Assembly: GCA_012932295.1 (NCBI GenBank) | Contig: JAAONU010000123.1 | Location: 2,046,001 to 2,110,000, forward strand | From: Cyclina sinensis | Lineage: Eukaryota; Mollusca; Bivalvia; Venerida; Veneridae | Length of the DNA stretch: 64,000 nucleotides | Reading direction: 5' to 3' | Shown here: piece after piece, positions 1 through 11,927 of the stretch | How the letters are laid out: each line of letters begins with the position of its first letter | Numbering within the stretch: the stretch's first letter is position 1 | The notes under the pieces: model-generated | The model's database searches: none | What the model saw: the letters and a program-made list of their open reading frames with translations, nothing else | What the model was told of the DNA's origin: nothing | Made by a program: the position numbers and the translations under genes

Positions 1-625
1 ACAATTTAAGCAAATTGATATTGAGTTGATGAATTGAACTCAGACATGTCGTTAATCAAAGGGCTGAATGGCCTACACAAATGGTCAATTATTCACACAT
101 TGTTGTTTGATCATAAACTGAATGTCTTTTCACTCAAAATATCGAGGAGTCTGACAAACATGGGGGCAGATATACGACCAAAAATTCAAGAAAGCAATTC
201 ATTGCGATATCAGTTCAACCCCCGCTTCTCAACTAAAACTGCTAAAAAACAACTCGAACTACTAATTGTGATTCGGATGAGACATTAAACCGAGGTCTCT
301 ACAGGGGCAGATCAGTGGTAACGTGCTAGGCTGGTAGTCCAGGGGTCGTGTGTTTGATCATCCACTAATATTACTAATAGTCTTTTGGATGAGACTTTTA
401 AACCGAGTTCCCATGTATTAGTGCTGAGCACGGAAAAAAACATGACTGTCTTTGGACTGGGATGCCTTTTATATCCTGCACAATTCCCCAACAACATAAA
501 ATAACTTAACTCTCCGGCGGGGCATCTTTTTAATAGGGAACCGTTACCGACGTTAAATAACTCAAAAAGAAAATAGAAGATTCTTTTGGCAACCGGCAAA
601 GACGTTAAAATTAATTCAAACATTT
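1..625 (+). repeat. Composite (dimeric) V-SINE-like element, copy 1
   Basis: Two tRNA-derived SINE units sit head to tail. The first ends in the conserved V-SINE core (cggatgagacattaaaccga, about 273-292). A new tRNA-like head follows at once, with box A-like agtggtaacgtgc (about 315-327) and a decayed box B (about 345-356). That second unit has its own core (ggatgagacttttaaaccga) and a tail to about 620. The first 300 bases are nearly repeated at 8411-8710. No coding potential is supported; the short reading frames here are incidental. The V-SINE assignment comes from the recognisable core and box sequences; the exact 5' end lies outside the window. Confidence 0.7.
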
Positions 626-2260
626 AAATAGAGTGTGATTTCTTTACCTACATGGTTAATACAAAAACTCTTATCAACACCGTGTCCCCATTGCACATTG
701 GTCAGATCGAAGCTTGTAATCACTCAGTTTGTGCAACCCTAGTACGAATTTTATTAGTGAAACAAAAACTAAAATCAAAATGTTTTAATCCATAACTTCA
801 TTAATTACTTTTGTTCTATCGATTGATGACAGTTAAAAGGAATAAGTGAACAAATGGCGCATATGAAGCTTAAGTTATATAAGAGGACACAGTGAGTCTG
901 AATATCTTAAAAAAGTCAACTTACAATGACGTGTACCTTTAGACAATGAAATATTACCAATGTTTTTATGTAATCATTTTCACTGAGACTTCTAATTCTA
1001 TTAAATAAAGTTGAACACAGTAAAAATATTTCATGACTGGCGCTGACGTAAATTAAACTTTTGAATTTCCATCTATACTGGTAGGTATATATAATATATG
1101 AAGGCAGTCGTTGTTACTTGAAGTTAAAATAATTTCTGAAATTTCGCTGTGTTTTCATTATTGTCTTATGTGCCATTCTTCTTGATAATTTTGAACAGTA
1201 ATATGAAACTTTTATAATTGGAGACCACAGCCTGGACACCAGCTAAAAGGTTGTTTCAGATATCTTACTAAGTTTATTAAGAATCTTGAAACAATCTGAT
1301 AAATTATTTTTGGGCAACAGCAGTGTACTTTCTTTGTGGCCACAGAACAATCCGAAAATTGTTTAAAAAACTATTTAAACAAGGAGCTTTTAAAGGTGAA
1401 ACCCTCGACAAGAATTTGATTAAAATCAAAACTAGGACAGAAACTGCTTTTACTACGAGAAGAATCAACCATTACTTTATTATTACACTACAAGAGGGAC
1501 TTTGACCTTTAATCATATATAAAAGTCACGGACAGATCTTTACAAAACTATTTATTTTTGAGGGCTACTCCAATACTGAAAAGGGGGATAATTCTTACAG
1601 TAATGCTTACAAACGTCACTGTAACTACCAACTTACAGTCGAAAAATAAAAGGTCCAATTTAATTGTATATGTTCAATAGAAATGTCCTATAATGTCAAT
1701 AAAAATGACATTCAAAATTCAAGTGATTTAAAGCGACTAACAGAATTTAGCTGAATTTTCTTTTCTTTATAATTAAAGACAAAGTAATATACTATGGAAA
1801 AAGACATAATATGATGGGGGGGGGGGGGGGGTAGTTGTTGCTGAGGGGATTTGGGGACATAACAGGTGACATAAAAATACAATGCATACTTTCTCTTCTT
1901 TACTAAAAGTACATCGAACAGCGTCCAAGTGGGACGTGGTACTTTTTATACTACAAATCGCCATAAATATAAACAAGTTGTTTACATAATTGCACACACA
2001 CTTCAATATGGTACATGCATTAAACTGAAGTAGGCCATGTGTCAGCCATTTTGTATGGTAATAATGAAATAAACAATGCAGTAGCTTAAAAGCTTTTAAC
2101 TCTTCAGTTCTGTTTCGTTCTAACCTGCGATGTCAGTCATAAGTTTATCGAGGAAATCAGTCGTTGCCATTAGCCTCTATTTGTATCTTGGCAAATTCCA
2201 GGAAAAAAGGCGTCCATTGTATGTAATAAACATGTTTATAAGAGATTTTCAGTGATTGTG
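626..2260. other. Intergenic, no gene seen
   Basis: Apart from the repeat segment at 1223-1340 and a poly-G run at about 1815-1832, I see no exon, RNA gene or recognisable domain here. The short open frames have no family resemblance and lack splice or promoter context. Confidence 0.5.
1223..1340 (+). repeat. Dispersed repeat segment paired with 9073-9200
   Basis: This stretch (cagcctggacaccagctaaa, then cttgaaacaatctgataaat) recurs with mismatches at 9073-9200. It lies downstream of the composite SINE in both places, so the whole 1-1340 block and the 8411-9210 block look like two copies of one larger repeat or an old duplication with different middles. Confidence 0.6.
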
Positions 2261-2267
2261 TTCGGTA

Positions 2268-2452
2268 GTAACATCTCTATGGTAAACAAAACAAACATCT
2301 CTTCTGATAAATAAACCTTGGCAAAGAACGCTTGTTTATATATAGTTGCCGCATTTTTTCCATGTTTTGACGTTTTACTAAAGTTTAGAAAAATTGTTAA
2401 AACTCGCTTGAAAAAAAATAGAGGAAGTAAGTTGGAGGTGAGTTCTGAATCT
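2268..2452 (+). repeat. Direct repeat, left copy
   Basis: About 180 bases (from catctctatggtaaacaaaa to ggtgagttctgaatcttta) recur in the same orientation at 3166-3350 with roughly ten percent mismatches and small indels. No coding frame is kept between copies, so this is a dispersed or locally duplicated repeat. Confidence 0.75.
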
Positions 2453-2739
2453 TTAGGTGGCAGATACCAGTTTCACACTGAAATTTAGTGTCTGACGACC
2501 ACTCAATCTGTTAGCCCCTCACTGTCAATCCCAATACAACAAGCTGAAAAGAAAAGTACAGCTATTCTTATAGGATTGAAGACAATCTACAACAAAAACT
2601 CAAATTTCAGATGAAACACTTCTCTAAAAAATTCAGCTGCAAGAAAGAAACTACTTCCATGCCCCACTTTTCGTCCCGTGGCCGAGGCAAATTCATTGAA
2701 ACAGACACGTCGCTTGATATTCAAAGGCACACAGTAGAG

Positions 2740-3050
2740 TCCATCAACGGAAACCCACGTTCGATCCATTCCGTTTCACTCTTTTTATCTACCGTGGGAC
2801 AATTGGCTGGTAAAATTTCGTACTCCTGAATAATTCATTACCTACTTTCATTGGTTTCTGCAAGATTTCCCTTGCGGAATCTCAGCCAATGAAATTACTT
2901 GTTACAATTTGCCTTCCGCGCCTATGTTTAAATACTGGGAAATACGTCTATTCTAAGTAACTTGTCATTATTCATACTCTCCACACTGAAGAGTGTCTAT
3001 TTGTAATGCGGCATCTCATTCGACGAAGAGTTACATCCCTTTGCTAATAA
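2740..3050 (+). repeat. Inverted repeat, left arm
   Basis: This segment matches the reverse complement of 4130-4455 over about 310 bases. Shared blocks include cgatccattccgtttcact, gggacaattgg and gaagagtgtctatttgtaat (one mismatch). The arms are about 1.1 kb apart. This may be two copies of a non-autonomous element in opposite orientation. Confidence 0.7.
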
Positions 3051-3165
3051 ATATTCATGAAAACGAATAATCAGCAGTCAATTATCCCACGGTACATAAT
3101 GTAGTTGTGCGGAATATGTACCGGGGGTCACCGACGATGAGTAGAGTCATAACACACATGTTAGT

Positions 3166-3350
3166 ACCAACATCTCTATTGGTAAACAAAACAAACCTCT
3201 CTTCTGATAAATAAACCTTGGCAAAGAATGCTTGTATATAGTGGCCGCATTTTTTCCGAGTTCAGACGTTTTATTAAGGTTTAGAAAAATTGTTAAAACT
3301 CGCTTGAAAAAAAGTAGAGAAAAAAGTTGGAGGTGAGTTCTGAATCTTTA
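3166..3350 (+). repeat. Direct repeat, right copy
   Basis: Second copy of the segment at 2268-2452. It ends with the same aggtgagttctgaatcttta block. Together the copies bracket the left arm of an inverted repeat at 2740-3050. Confidence 0.75.
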
Positions 3351-5380
3351 CTCTAAAGAAAGTTGTGTTTAATTCATTTTTCTACTTCTTGTTGGAAAAC
3401 AATGTACAGTATGGTGAAGAGTTAGGTCGTAAATCTATTAAAGCTTTCTGTATGATGCGTCTGTAAGGGTCTTTGTAATGAAAGTCTGTAAGTTTTTTTG
3501 TTACATATGCGGAAGAAAGTTTTGATTTCTGCAAAGTAAGCAGTGATAAGACAGTCAATTCCTTATGTCAGGTTCACAGAGTACAGTTTTGCATTTTTGA
3601 TTTATACCAACGCTTCCTACAGCATACCTGTTACTACTAGGACAAAGCAGAGTTCTTCATCTATGTGTGTGGGGTTGGGGGGGGGGGGGGGACGGAAAGA
3701 GGAGTAATAATGAACGTACGTAGTTGTGTGTCCAAATGTATGAAAATTAAAAAAAAAATATAATGTATACTCTTAGAGAGAACAAAATTGGCAGAAATTT
3801 CCAGATCAAGTAAACGCACTACAGTTTTGTTTTATTAAGTTTGCTTATTCAGTAAATTGCAAATAGTCCTCAATCTCTAAGGTGTTTAGCCTTCACAACT
3901 GCACTGAAATGACAAATTTCAAAGCATGCATTTTTTGTTGTACCTTTGACTGCTTGATGACTCATGAATTGAATGTGTTTGAGTATATCATATATGCTAC
4001 ACTTCTAAACAAACAAAAATAAGCGATGCTGGACGCTGACCGAGTAATGTGTCAAATCACATCACAAATACCATGACTTAAGGCTATGTGAAAAATCTGT
4101 TTGTTTTATCTAAACACCGAACCGTTTTTAAAAGGGAATGAACTGTTCCATCGTCGGTTACAAAGAGAAGTAACTCTCTGTCCAATGAGATTCCGAATTA
4201 CAAATAGATACTCTTCAATATGGAGAGTAGGCATAACGAAATGTTACATTCAAAAACATGTAGACGTATTTTCCCTGGATTTTAAGGCAAATTTTAACGA
4301 GTATTTTTATAGGCTAAAATTGCGCAAAGGAAATCTTTCGGAAACCAATGACAGTAGCATATTCATTCATTCATGAGTACGAAATTTTGCCAACCAATTG
4401 TCCAACGGTCGATGAATAAAGTGAAACGGAATGGATCGAAGGTGGGTTTCCGACAATGGAACTCTTCGAAATCAAGGATTTTGCTCGTGGTGTAGTCTTG
4501 ATAGCTAAATCTATCCGACAGGTTTTACCTGAAATACGTACAGGGTAACCAAAATGTACACCTTTGACAAAATTCGAAATAATTTCTTTATTAATAGGTA
4601 GATTAAATTAACACTTTGATAAAATATCACCACATTTCATCAACTACATTGGACTTGTTTTAGAAATGATTCAATAAACAGAAAAATCGCTGTCTGACAC
4701 TGTTGCCAAATTTTAACCTCACTCAATATATGTTTTGTTTTGTGATGTGTAATCAGTGTTGACATTATAACCAAATTAAGTGTTAACTGAGGATTCTGTA
4801 ATAACTTGTGTTTGAAGTGATCTTGAAAAGAGAGGATAGTTTGGGCAGTGTACCTTTTACTTAAAAGTCTTTGTGGTACTGACGTCTGGACTTACTAAGA
4901 GAAAAATGTATTAGTTCTAAGTCATATCCCAACAATATTTTCTCGTCACAACAGGTTACCAACATTTCTACCACCTTGGTGCTTTTTGTTTCACCATTTG
5001 CATTTCATGAACTTACGAAAAGTTTCATGAAAGCCAAATATATTTAGCCCAAGCACGAGGCAATGAAACGAAATTCATCAAAATACAATTCTTTTACTTA
5101 CACGTAATAGTTTACATCACCAATTCAGTCTTTTCGTTAAAAATGATTCGCCGACCGTTCTAATAGAAGAAGAAAAATATAACATATCAGCACTGCATTG
5201 TCCATGCTTAGAGAACGTAACTCGATACATGTTATTGTTATTAACTATTCCACTTCTTAGGATGAGTTCAAAGACCATTTTATAACCCTGAGCTTTGGGG
5301 TGTATTCTTCGAAGTGGATAGGGAACAGAAAACAAACTTACATGCAAAACAATAAATCAGTAAACCAATTGTTTTAAGAT
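3351..5380. other. Intergenic, no gene seen outside the inverted-repeat arm
   Basis: Contains a poly-G run at about 3676-3690 and AT-rich sequence. I see no exon with both splice signals and no protein domain. Confidence 0.5.
4130..4455 (-). repeat. Inverted repeat, right arm
   Basis: Reverse-complement partner of 2740-3050. An incidental reading frame across this arm has no counterpart in the other arm and is not taken as a gene. Confidence 0.7.
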
Positions 5381-5387
5381 TTGTCAC

Positions 5388-5393
5388 TTTATT
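5388..5393 (-). terminator. Poly(A) signal of the homeobox gene
   Basis: The plus strand reads tttatt, giving AATAAA on the minus strand about 160 bases past the stop codon. It is the nearest canonical signal I noticed downstream of this gene. Confidence 0.5.
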
Positions 5394-5551
5394 TTACAAA
5401 TAAACGACAAGATGTAAATTTTGGTTATTTTCAAGCGAGGATGAATTCGTATACAATTACAAAAGCATTTTTTTTAATAAAGAAAACAAATGATTTTAGA
5501 AACAATAACGAAGTATATACAATAACAACATGGAAACAAAATCTTATTGTC

Positions 5552-8208
5552 TTAATAAGTTGGAAATAATGCCGATGGCTGTGTTGGGTACTGAAATGAG
5601 TGTCTGGTTCTGTTTGGTGCTATACTTGGCTGTGAAAGCGTCTCACTGTTTTTAGCAGACGACGAAGTTGGCACAAATGACGTCAAAGACACCCCTGGAA
5701 ACATTCGGTTCTGTAATGAGGTACTTTGAATTCTTTCATGTACGTTTGGCGGACCATGACTAGAAACAAAATGTCCAATGTTATTTCTTTGATTGTTTAA
5801 ACTCTGAGATTCTTGCACAAAAGGGTTATAACCACTCATCCTTGAAACAGGAGATGACGTGATCATATGTCCTGTTGGCATGAAACCGTAAGGTGCGACA
5901 GGTGACAACATTGGTGACATGGGAAAGTAAGGCTGTGGTAAGTTGTTCATGTTGTCATTGACTCGCTTGCGCCATCTTGCTCTCTTGTTCTGGAACCAGA
6001 TCTGTTCAAATAAAAATACATACCAAAATTAATAGAAGCATTTACGTATGTAAATTTATTCTTAACTGTCAGTAAAATGTTCGATTGTTTACTGAATAAT
6101 TTCTCAACACAATTATTTTCATCGGCAGCAGCTCGTGTTGATCATTTGTTGGCTTTGTATAATAAAACAAGATACAAAAAAGACTTGTCCTAATACAACT
6201 GAACATTATGCATCCATACCAATGCTTCCAATATAAAGCTGGGAAAACTGAAATGCATAAAACAACAAATTACCGGCATAGATATATTGGAAGTGCATAA
6301 TACTTGACAAAACACTTTCTTTAGACACTGCAAAGAACAACAATTTCAAGAACATGATGCAGTCATACGTTATTTCACGGAATATATTTTAGAATTACCT
6401 TGACATTCTTTTCGGGTATATCCAAGTCTTTCCCAATGTTTTCCATCATCTCAGAGTCAGGATAGGGGGTCTCATGAAATATCTTCAACAACGCCTGTAT
6501 TTGTTCTTTCGTATAGTTTGTTCGCCCTGTTTTCTTTGTTTGTCTCCCTTTGTTTCTAGGCGCAACGTCTGTCCTCTTTGACGAAGCAGTGGATGACGAT
6601 AAGTCACCTCCGGAACATTCCGACGATTCAGTGTTTAACTCGTCACTCAGTGACGATGTCTCAGCACTCGAGGGTCTGTCCAGGGAACTAGGCGAGGATT
6701 CAACGCTTGACAGCTCGTTTGTGAGCGGTGATGTCGCAAAATTCGATGTATTTAAAGATTCGAAACTAATCGGTGATGACCTAGAACTCGGCGTACCAGG
6801 AGAAACTGACCCGTCAGTTGAGGTTGATACATTAGAACTATTTTTTGTATCGAGCATGTCACCTGTAAGAAAAAATCAAAAGAAATACACTTTTACATAT
6901 TTTAGTTAGTTGTAGTTTAAGAATTATGCGTGACGAAAAAAAAAGTTGCCAGATAAAAAACCTGAGAAAAATCCTGGAAAAAAAATACTAAAAACATCAC
7001 GCAAAGCCTGGAGTAGTAAACTGAGTCACATGGGAAATGAAATCATTTGGGTGGTGCTTTTTTCTTCAAATATATATTTAACTTTACAGAGTAGAACATA
7101 CTAGTAGTAGCTTCTAAATTTAAAATTTATGCGCACATGTGGAAAAAAATCTTGAAAAAACTGTTTCGTGCTTACGATTAAACTTTATTTCAACTTCATT
7201 TAGAGTTTACCTTTATCATGAAATGGTCTTAAATTTTCAGTTAACATCTGTTGCCTGAATGAAAGGAAGTGAGCTGTGCTGTAAGGCGCTGCATGCGATG
7301 ATGCAACCGGAACTTGCTTCATTGGTTCACTTGTATCACTGAGCATGTGCGTCACATTGTGTGTCAATCTTCCGGCTCCTGACAGGACAGACAGATCACC
7401 AATGGTTGTCTGCTGTTGATTTTCATATTCTGGCTTGTATGGCTGCTTTGAAGTATAATTATTAAATAATTTGGCGGAAATACTCTGCTGATGTGGACTG
7501 TATGGGTGTCCATTGCTTTCAACAAACTGATTAATCTGAAATAGAAGAATTAAAAAATAAATAATATTTTGTTGATGTAACGTTTTATTATTAGAAAGAT
7601 AAAACTTTTATCTGAAAATTCTAAAAAAAGCAAACAAAGGTTTTAGACAAAAATGTCTTGTTCTAACGGAATATCCTGTCAAACAAGTATGTTATTCTAA
7701 ATATGAACATGTTCTGATCTTTTCCCGAAACAAGCAATGAAGGTGTTCAAAATAAAGTTAAAAATGAAATAGAGTGAGCCATCGCACCTTTCTTCTGTCT
7801 TTGTACGTCTCCCTTTGTCATCATATATATGGATAAAATACATGCAGTTAAAACAGACCTGAACAAAGCTAAACTCCCGGTTTGTAAATAATGCAATTTG
7901 GGATACATATAATTGAAAACACATACATCATGTGGAACAAAAATGTACCCCTAGTAAATGAAAAAGTATCCATGTATTTATTTAAGAGAAAAAATATTAG
8001 ATTATAAGTATAAGATCAATTACATAGGGAATTGTTTAGCCTAAAGCTAAGACATTAAACTGATATAGTTTCAGTTCTTTCAAATTATTACATTGATCAG
8101 TATCGTGATTTAAAAAAAAAATGTTAAGTCACGAAACTCTCCATATAATTTTAAGGTAGAGGAAGTTACCGAATTTGAAATAAAAACTTATCTTACATTA
8201 TCATGCAT
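5552..8208 (-). CDS. PRD-like homeobox transcription factor (four exons)
   Basis: Predicted nuclear DNA-binding protein of about 416 residues. Proposed coding exons on the minus strand are 8208-8197 (MHDN), 7535-7211, 6862-6399 and 6001-5552, all with GT-AG borders and compatible phases. The first exon is inferred: its ATG is the first after an in-frame stop and is followed by a good donor. The homeodomain covers residues about 222-281, with R5, L16, F20, Y25-P26-D27, W48, F49, Q50, N51 and R53. The intron falls between homeodomain positions 46 and 47, a placement typical of PRD-class genes, and YPD at 25-27 also fits that class. No paired domain or OAR motif is visible. The region before the homeodomain is Ser-rich and acidic; the tail is rich in Pro, Ser and Met. 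The sequence is too divergent for me to name a family; an ANF/HESX or Mix-like relationship is possible. Confidence 0.85.
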
Positions 8209-8410
8209 GTCTCCGAAGCAGTTTGGCAAACCGTTTTCTATATTTTTTTTTGCTAATTGCTGAATTTCAGTAACTCAGAAGTGAATAATACAGCTTGGAT
8301 AGTCTATGTTTGACTTTTATATCATATTTTCTCTGTCTTGTACATGGCATGACTCAAACTTAGAATTTGTTTGATTACTTATGTCATGTTTACTTGCAAA
8401 AAAATTGCAA

Positions 8411-8870
8411 ACAATTTAAGCAAATTGATATTGAGTTGATGAATTGAACTCAGGCATGTCGTTAATCAAAGAGCTGAATGGCCAACACAAATGGTCAATT
8501 ATTCACACATTGTTGTTAGATCAAAGACTGAACGTTTTTTCACTTAATTCACTCAAAATATCAAGGAGTCTGACGTGGGGACATGTCAATCAGCTATACC
8601 CCAAAAATTCAAGAAAGCAAATTATTGCGATAACAGTTCGATCCCCAGCTTCTCAACTGAAACTATTACAATAACAACTTAAACTACTAATTGTGATTTG
8701 GATGAGCCATTGACCCAAGGTCTCAACAAAGGCAGATAAGTGGTAACGTGCTGGGCTATACTTGCATATCAGACAAGATTTTCAACTGTTTACTGTAGCC
8801 GGTGTAAGGTTGTTATAGAAAGCCAGGGGTTGTGAGTTTAATCCAGCACTACGATGAAGAAAATGAAAAT
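8411..8870 (+). repeat. Composite V-SINE-like element, copy 2
   Basis: Bases 8411-8710 repeat the first 300 bases of the window with few differences. A second SINE head then follows: box A-like agtggtaacgtgctgggct (8740-8758). After it comes about 65 bases not present in copy 1, then a box B-like stretch (ggttgtgagtttaatcc). The V-SINE core at the first junction is decayed (gatgagccattgacccaagg). Both copies therefore share the same dimeric structure. Confidence 0.65.
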
Positions 8871-9017
8871 GATACATTTTATAATTATTATTTCTCTTTT
8901 ACAAGATGATGTAATGTTTTAGAATCGTTGTCTCAGAAAAAGTGAATGTCTTTGTACATTTTCATATATGTTTTATTATGTACTAGTAAATGTTATTCAA
9001 GAACATTGATGAGACGT

Positions 9018-9020
9018 GGA

Positions 9021-9071
<51 letters not shown>

Positions 9072-9072
9072 A
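9018..9072 (+). repeat. (AAAT)n microsatellite
   Basis: About 13 perfect tetranucleotide units (aaataaataaat...), directly followed by the repeat segment shared with 1223-1340. It may be the A-rich tail of the upstream SINE that has expanded. Confidence 0.9.
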
Positions 9073-9200
9073 ACCCCAGCCTAGACCCCAGCTAAAAGGT
9101 GGTGGAAATTTTAAAATGAAACAAATCTTACTACGTTAATTTATAATCTTGAAACAATCAGATAAATTCTTTTTGGCAACAACAGTGCACCTTCATTTGT
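9073..9200 (+). repeat. Dispersed repeat segment paired with 1223-1340
   Basis: Shares cagctaaaagg, aatcttact and cttgaaacaatc.gataaat with 1223-1340 and occupies the same relative place after the composite SINE. Confidence 0.6.
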
Positions 9201-10092
9201 ATAAATATATGTGTTGTTTGCTCTGCTCGATAATTTCACTTAGCTTTTAAAATTACAATTTTAAAATGAATTTAAATAATCAAAAGTCAATGCGTTTAGA
9301 ATTAAAACCATATATTTAAGGATAAATAATTCAGTTTTGACAAAACTTCAAAGCCTAGATGTTTGGCTGGAGAAACAAATGGACTTTAGGCGCAGGAAAG
9401 TTCAACAGTCGTTTTGCAGCATTTGGACACAAACAAACGGGATAAACGTGGATAAACGGACGAACAAAGGAAATCAAACAAACAAACAAACAAAAGCTGC
9501 ACACAACCTGTCTTACATCTTATGACACCGTCCCATGTTTCGATAAAAGCACATATAAGGGACGTTCTTTTAAAAACCAGTTTTTAATGTATCAAAAGAG
9601 CAACATTGCGGCTTTTCCTTAAGTTAAGATTGGACATAAACTGCAAAAGAAATCTTAAAATGAGACTTGTAAATCCATAATGCACGACAGAAAATATTAC
9701 GTTTAACTGAGAGGTTTGTTTAAGCTGCGGGATAAATTCAAGGAGTGATGAAACAGACGTTGAAAGAACGAACAGAACAAAAAAGAAAAATACTGCTTCC
9801 TAATGTAAATAAGGTGGTCACAATTGCTATCCCTTTTTTCACCACATACGTAATTTGGTAATAACTTTGCATATTTTAAGTACCTTAATCGTCGACAGAC
9901 TCTTTACTATCCTATCGATTGCAATGTTTATTTTTAGCACACCGTTCTGCCTGATTGCACGTAGCCCATAAATCTTCTTTATCACTGGATAAAATCCACT
10001 TAACAATCTTCCCCATGTTTATATGTTGCGAAATCCGTTTCCGGATTAATGTACAAGGAAGAACAAGGGAGCGGGAATCCGGACCTTTAAAA

Positions 10093-10535
10093 ATATATAA
10101 ACATCATTCACCGGGAGTTTAGAACATACAGTCAAAGATACTTGACAACCAAACGAAAAGAAAAAACAATAAAGAAAACACACTATTTTGGAAAAGAGTG
10201 AAAGAAAAAAATAGTAAGTAGTTTATTAGTGTCGTGTGCAATAAAACCTTGGTTTCATGTGATAAGTTTTAAAAGTGTATCTTGAGCACAAGTTTATAGT
10301 AAATTTGATAAGTCTGTTTTGAACGAAATTTTATAAAATACATATGGATACATTGATAAGATAATAAATAAGTAAAAGAGAATGACTACAAGTCACTAAT
10401 GACAATATTGCTGACGAGATTAATGAGGTATAAGGGGAAATATCTTAAATTATCTAGCAATATAAAAACGCTGTTTGTGATATAATTTCGTTCCTAAATA
10501 TTACTAATAAATATCATTCTTTCTCTCTTTTTCAG
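10093..10535 (+). promoter_or_regulatory. TATA-type promoter and 5'UTR intron of the small secreted-peptide gene
   Basis: A TATA-like motif (aaaatatataaac, about 10089-10101) lies upstream of a plausible start site near 10125. The leader runs to a donor (ata|gtaagta, GT at 10214). The intron ends in a pyrimidine-rich acceptor (tttctctctttttcag, AG at 10535), 12 bases before the ATG at 10548. The start site position is inferred. Confidence 0.5.
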
Positions 10536-10547
10536 AATTTCCTTGTT

Positions 10548-10853
10548 ATGAGTACCAAAACTGTTGCCTACTTGCTGATAAGCCTTTTGCTTGTACAGAT
10601 GATCGCAGAAATCGCTGCCAGACCTGACACCTTTTGGCAAAAAATGGAGGCAGCAAGGAAACGTAATTGCTGTGCGCGCGTGAAATGTCCACGTGGTAGA
10701 TTTTGCATAAACATCGGTTCTAGGTGTCGCTGCAAAAGTAAGCTTGTGCTGTCAGAAACATTGTTGGGGCTCGTTTTAGGGGCCGAAGAAGTGCTTGAAA
10801 AAGATTCCACAAATGAGGCAGAAGCTCCGATGTCTCCATTTGAGAGATTTTAA
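10548..10853 (+). CDS. Small secreted cysteine-rich peptide precursor
   Basis: A 101-residue precursor. The N-terminus is a clear signal peptide (MSTKTVAYLLISLLLVQMIA), with cleavage likely near residues 23-24. A short propeptide ends in Arg-Lys-Arg at about residues 37-39, a dibasic processing site. The next residues hold all six cysteines, in the spacing CC-x4-C-x5-C-x6-C-x-C. The tail is acidic with no further cysteine. Secretion and proteolytic processing, as in neuropeptide or defence peptide precursors, are inferred. The CPRG..C stretch recalls part of the CART peptide fold, but the rest does not fit, so I do not assign a family. A donor-like AAAA|GTAAGC at 10738, right after the last cysteine, could give an alternative C-terminus. 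Confidence 0.65.
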   Translation: MSTKTVAYLLISLLLVQMIAEIAARPDTFWQKMEAARKRNCCARVKCPRGRFCINIGSRCRCKSKLVLSETLLGLVLGAEEVLEKDSTNEAEAPMSPFERF

Positions 10854-11867
10854 CGAAACGATACAGCACGAAACCATTCTCTATCAAAACGGATAGAACA
10901 GTTTTCGAGAATATTTCTCGATGTTAAAACTGAAATCTAACATTTTTACAATATGTCGTTTTAGTAACTGTGTGAAGATTTTGCAGACTGTGATATAAGC
11001 CCCGTTCACTGAAGATATGTAGGGTAACTTGCCTAATGTCTCAACAATTGTGTTCACTGAACAATGATCTCATACGTCTATTATTTGCATTGTTATTCAT
11101 TATTGTGATTTGATCTGTGATATGTACGTTCTCAGTATAGAATCTCAACTTGCCAGAAGCATGACAAAGAACATGCACACTTTTTACATAGTAGCTAGGC
11201 TTCTTTACAGATGTGTTCATAATGACTTACTATTTATTCAATTTTATATTTTATTTATTTATGAAAAGGATTGGACAAAAGTATTGTAGTTATAGTATCA
11301 TGTGTCATTTTTCACTTATTTATTTATTTATTCATTTATACATGTTTGATTAAATTTATATGTAATAATGTCTAACTTTTTATTTATGAAATGTTGCTCT
11401 TTTAACACTATCGGGTTTAACAACCCACTGAGCCAGTGACTTAGAACCTAATTGAACCCTACAGATATACAGGATTACCTCGCTTTGCGAGTAGCGCTCC
11501 TTTTGTATTGGGTATTTACAGTTAGGAAGATTATCTGACTGACTTTAACAAATAAATGTTTCGCCGTAGTCTGTTAAAATACCAAACTATAAAGGAACAA
11601 CAGTTCACCGTGTCGGTATTTAATAGGCTATCAGACAGACCTAGAGAAAGACAGACACGATACTTTGTGTAGAATACCTACAACTTTCCCGAATTTGATC
11701 TTCAATATACACTTTTTCATAAGCAAGATCTTATACGACTTGGCTGTTTACCTGCCTCTTGGTTACTATATACAAATAAATACTAGAGCAAGCTGAGTAC
11801 CAGGGTTCACAAACGGTATCCAGGAAATACAAAAGATGTAACGATATTGCTTCTAACATGGATAATC

Positions 11868-11927
11868 AATTCAATTCAATTCAATTAAATTCTCAATTCA
11901 ATTCAATTCAATTCAATTCAATTCAAA
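11868..11927 (+). repeat. (AATTC)n microsatellite
   Basis: Repeated aattcaattcaattc units interrupted once near 11886-11896. Confidence 0.9.

Noticed and set aside
6550..6909. Plus-strand frame of 119 codons over the homeobox exon
   Set aside because: The minus strand carries a recognisable homeodomain with matching splice sites; this is its antisense.
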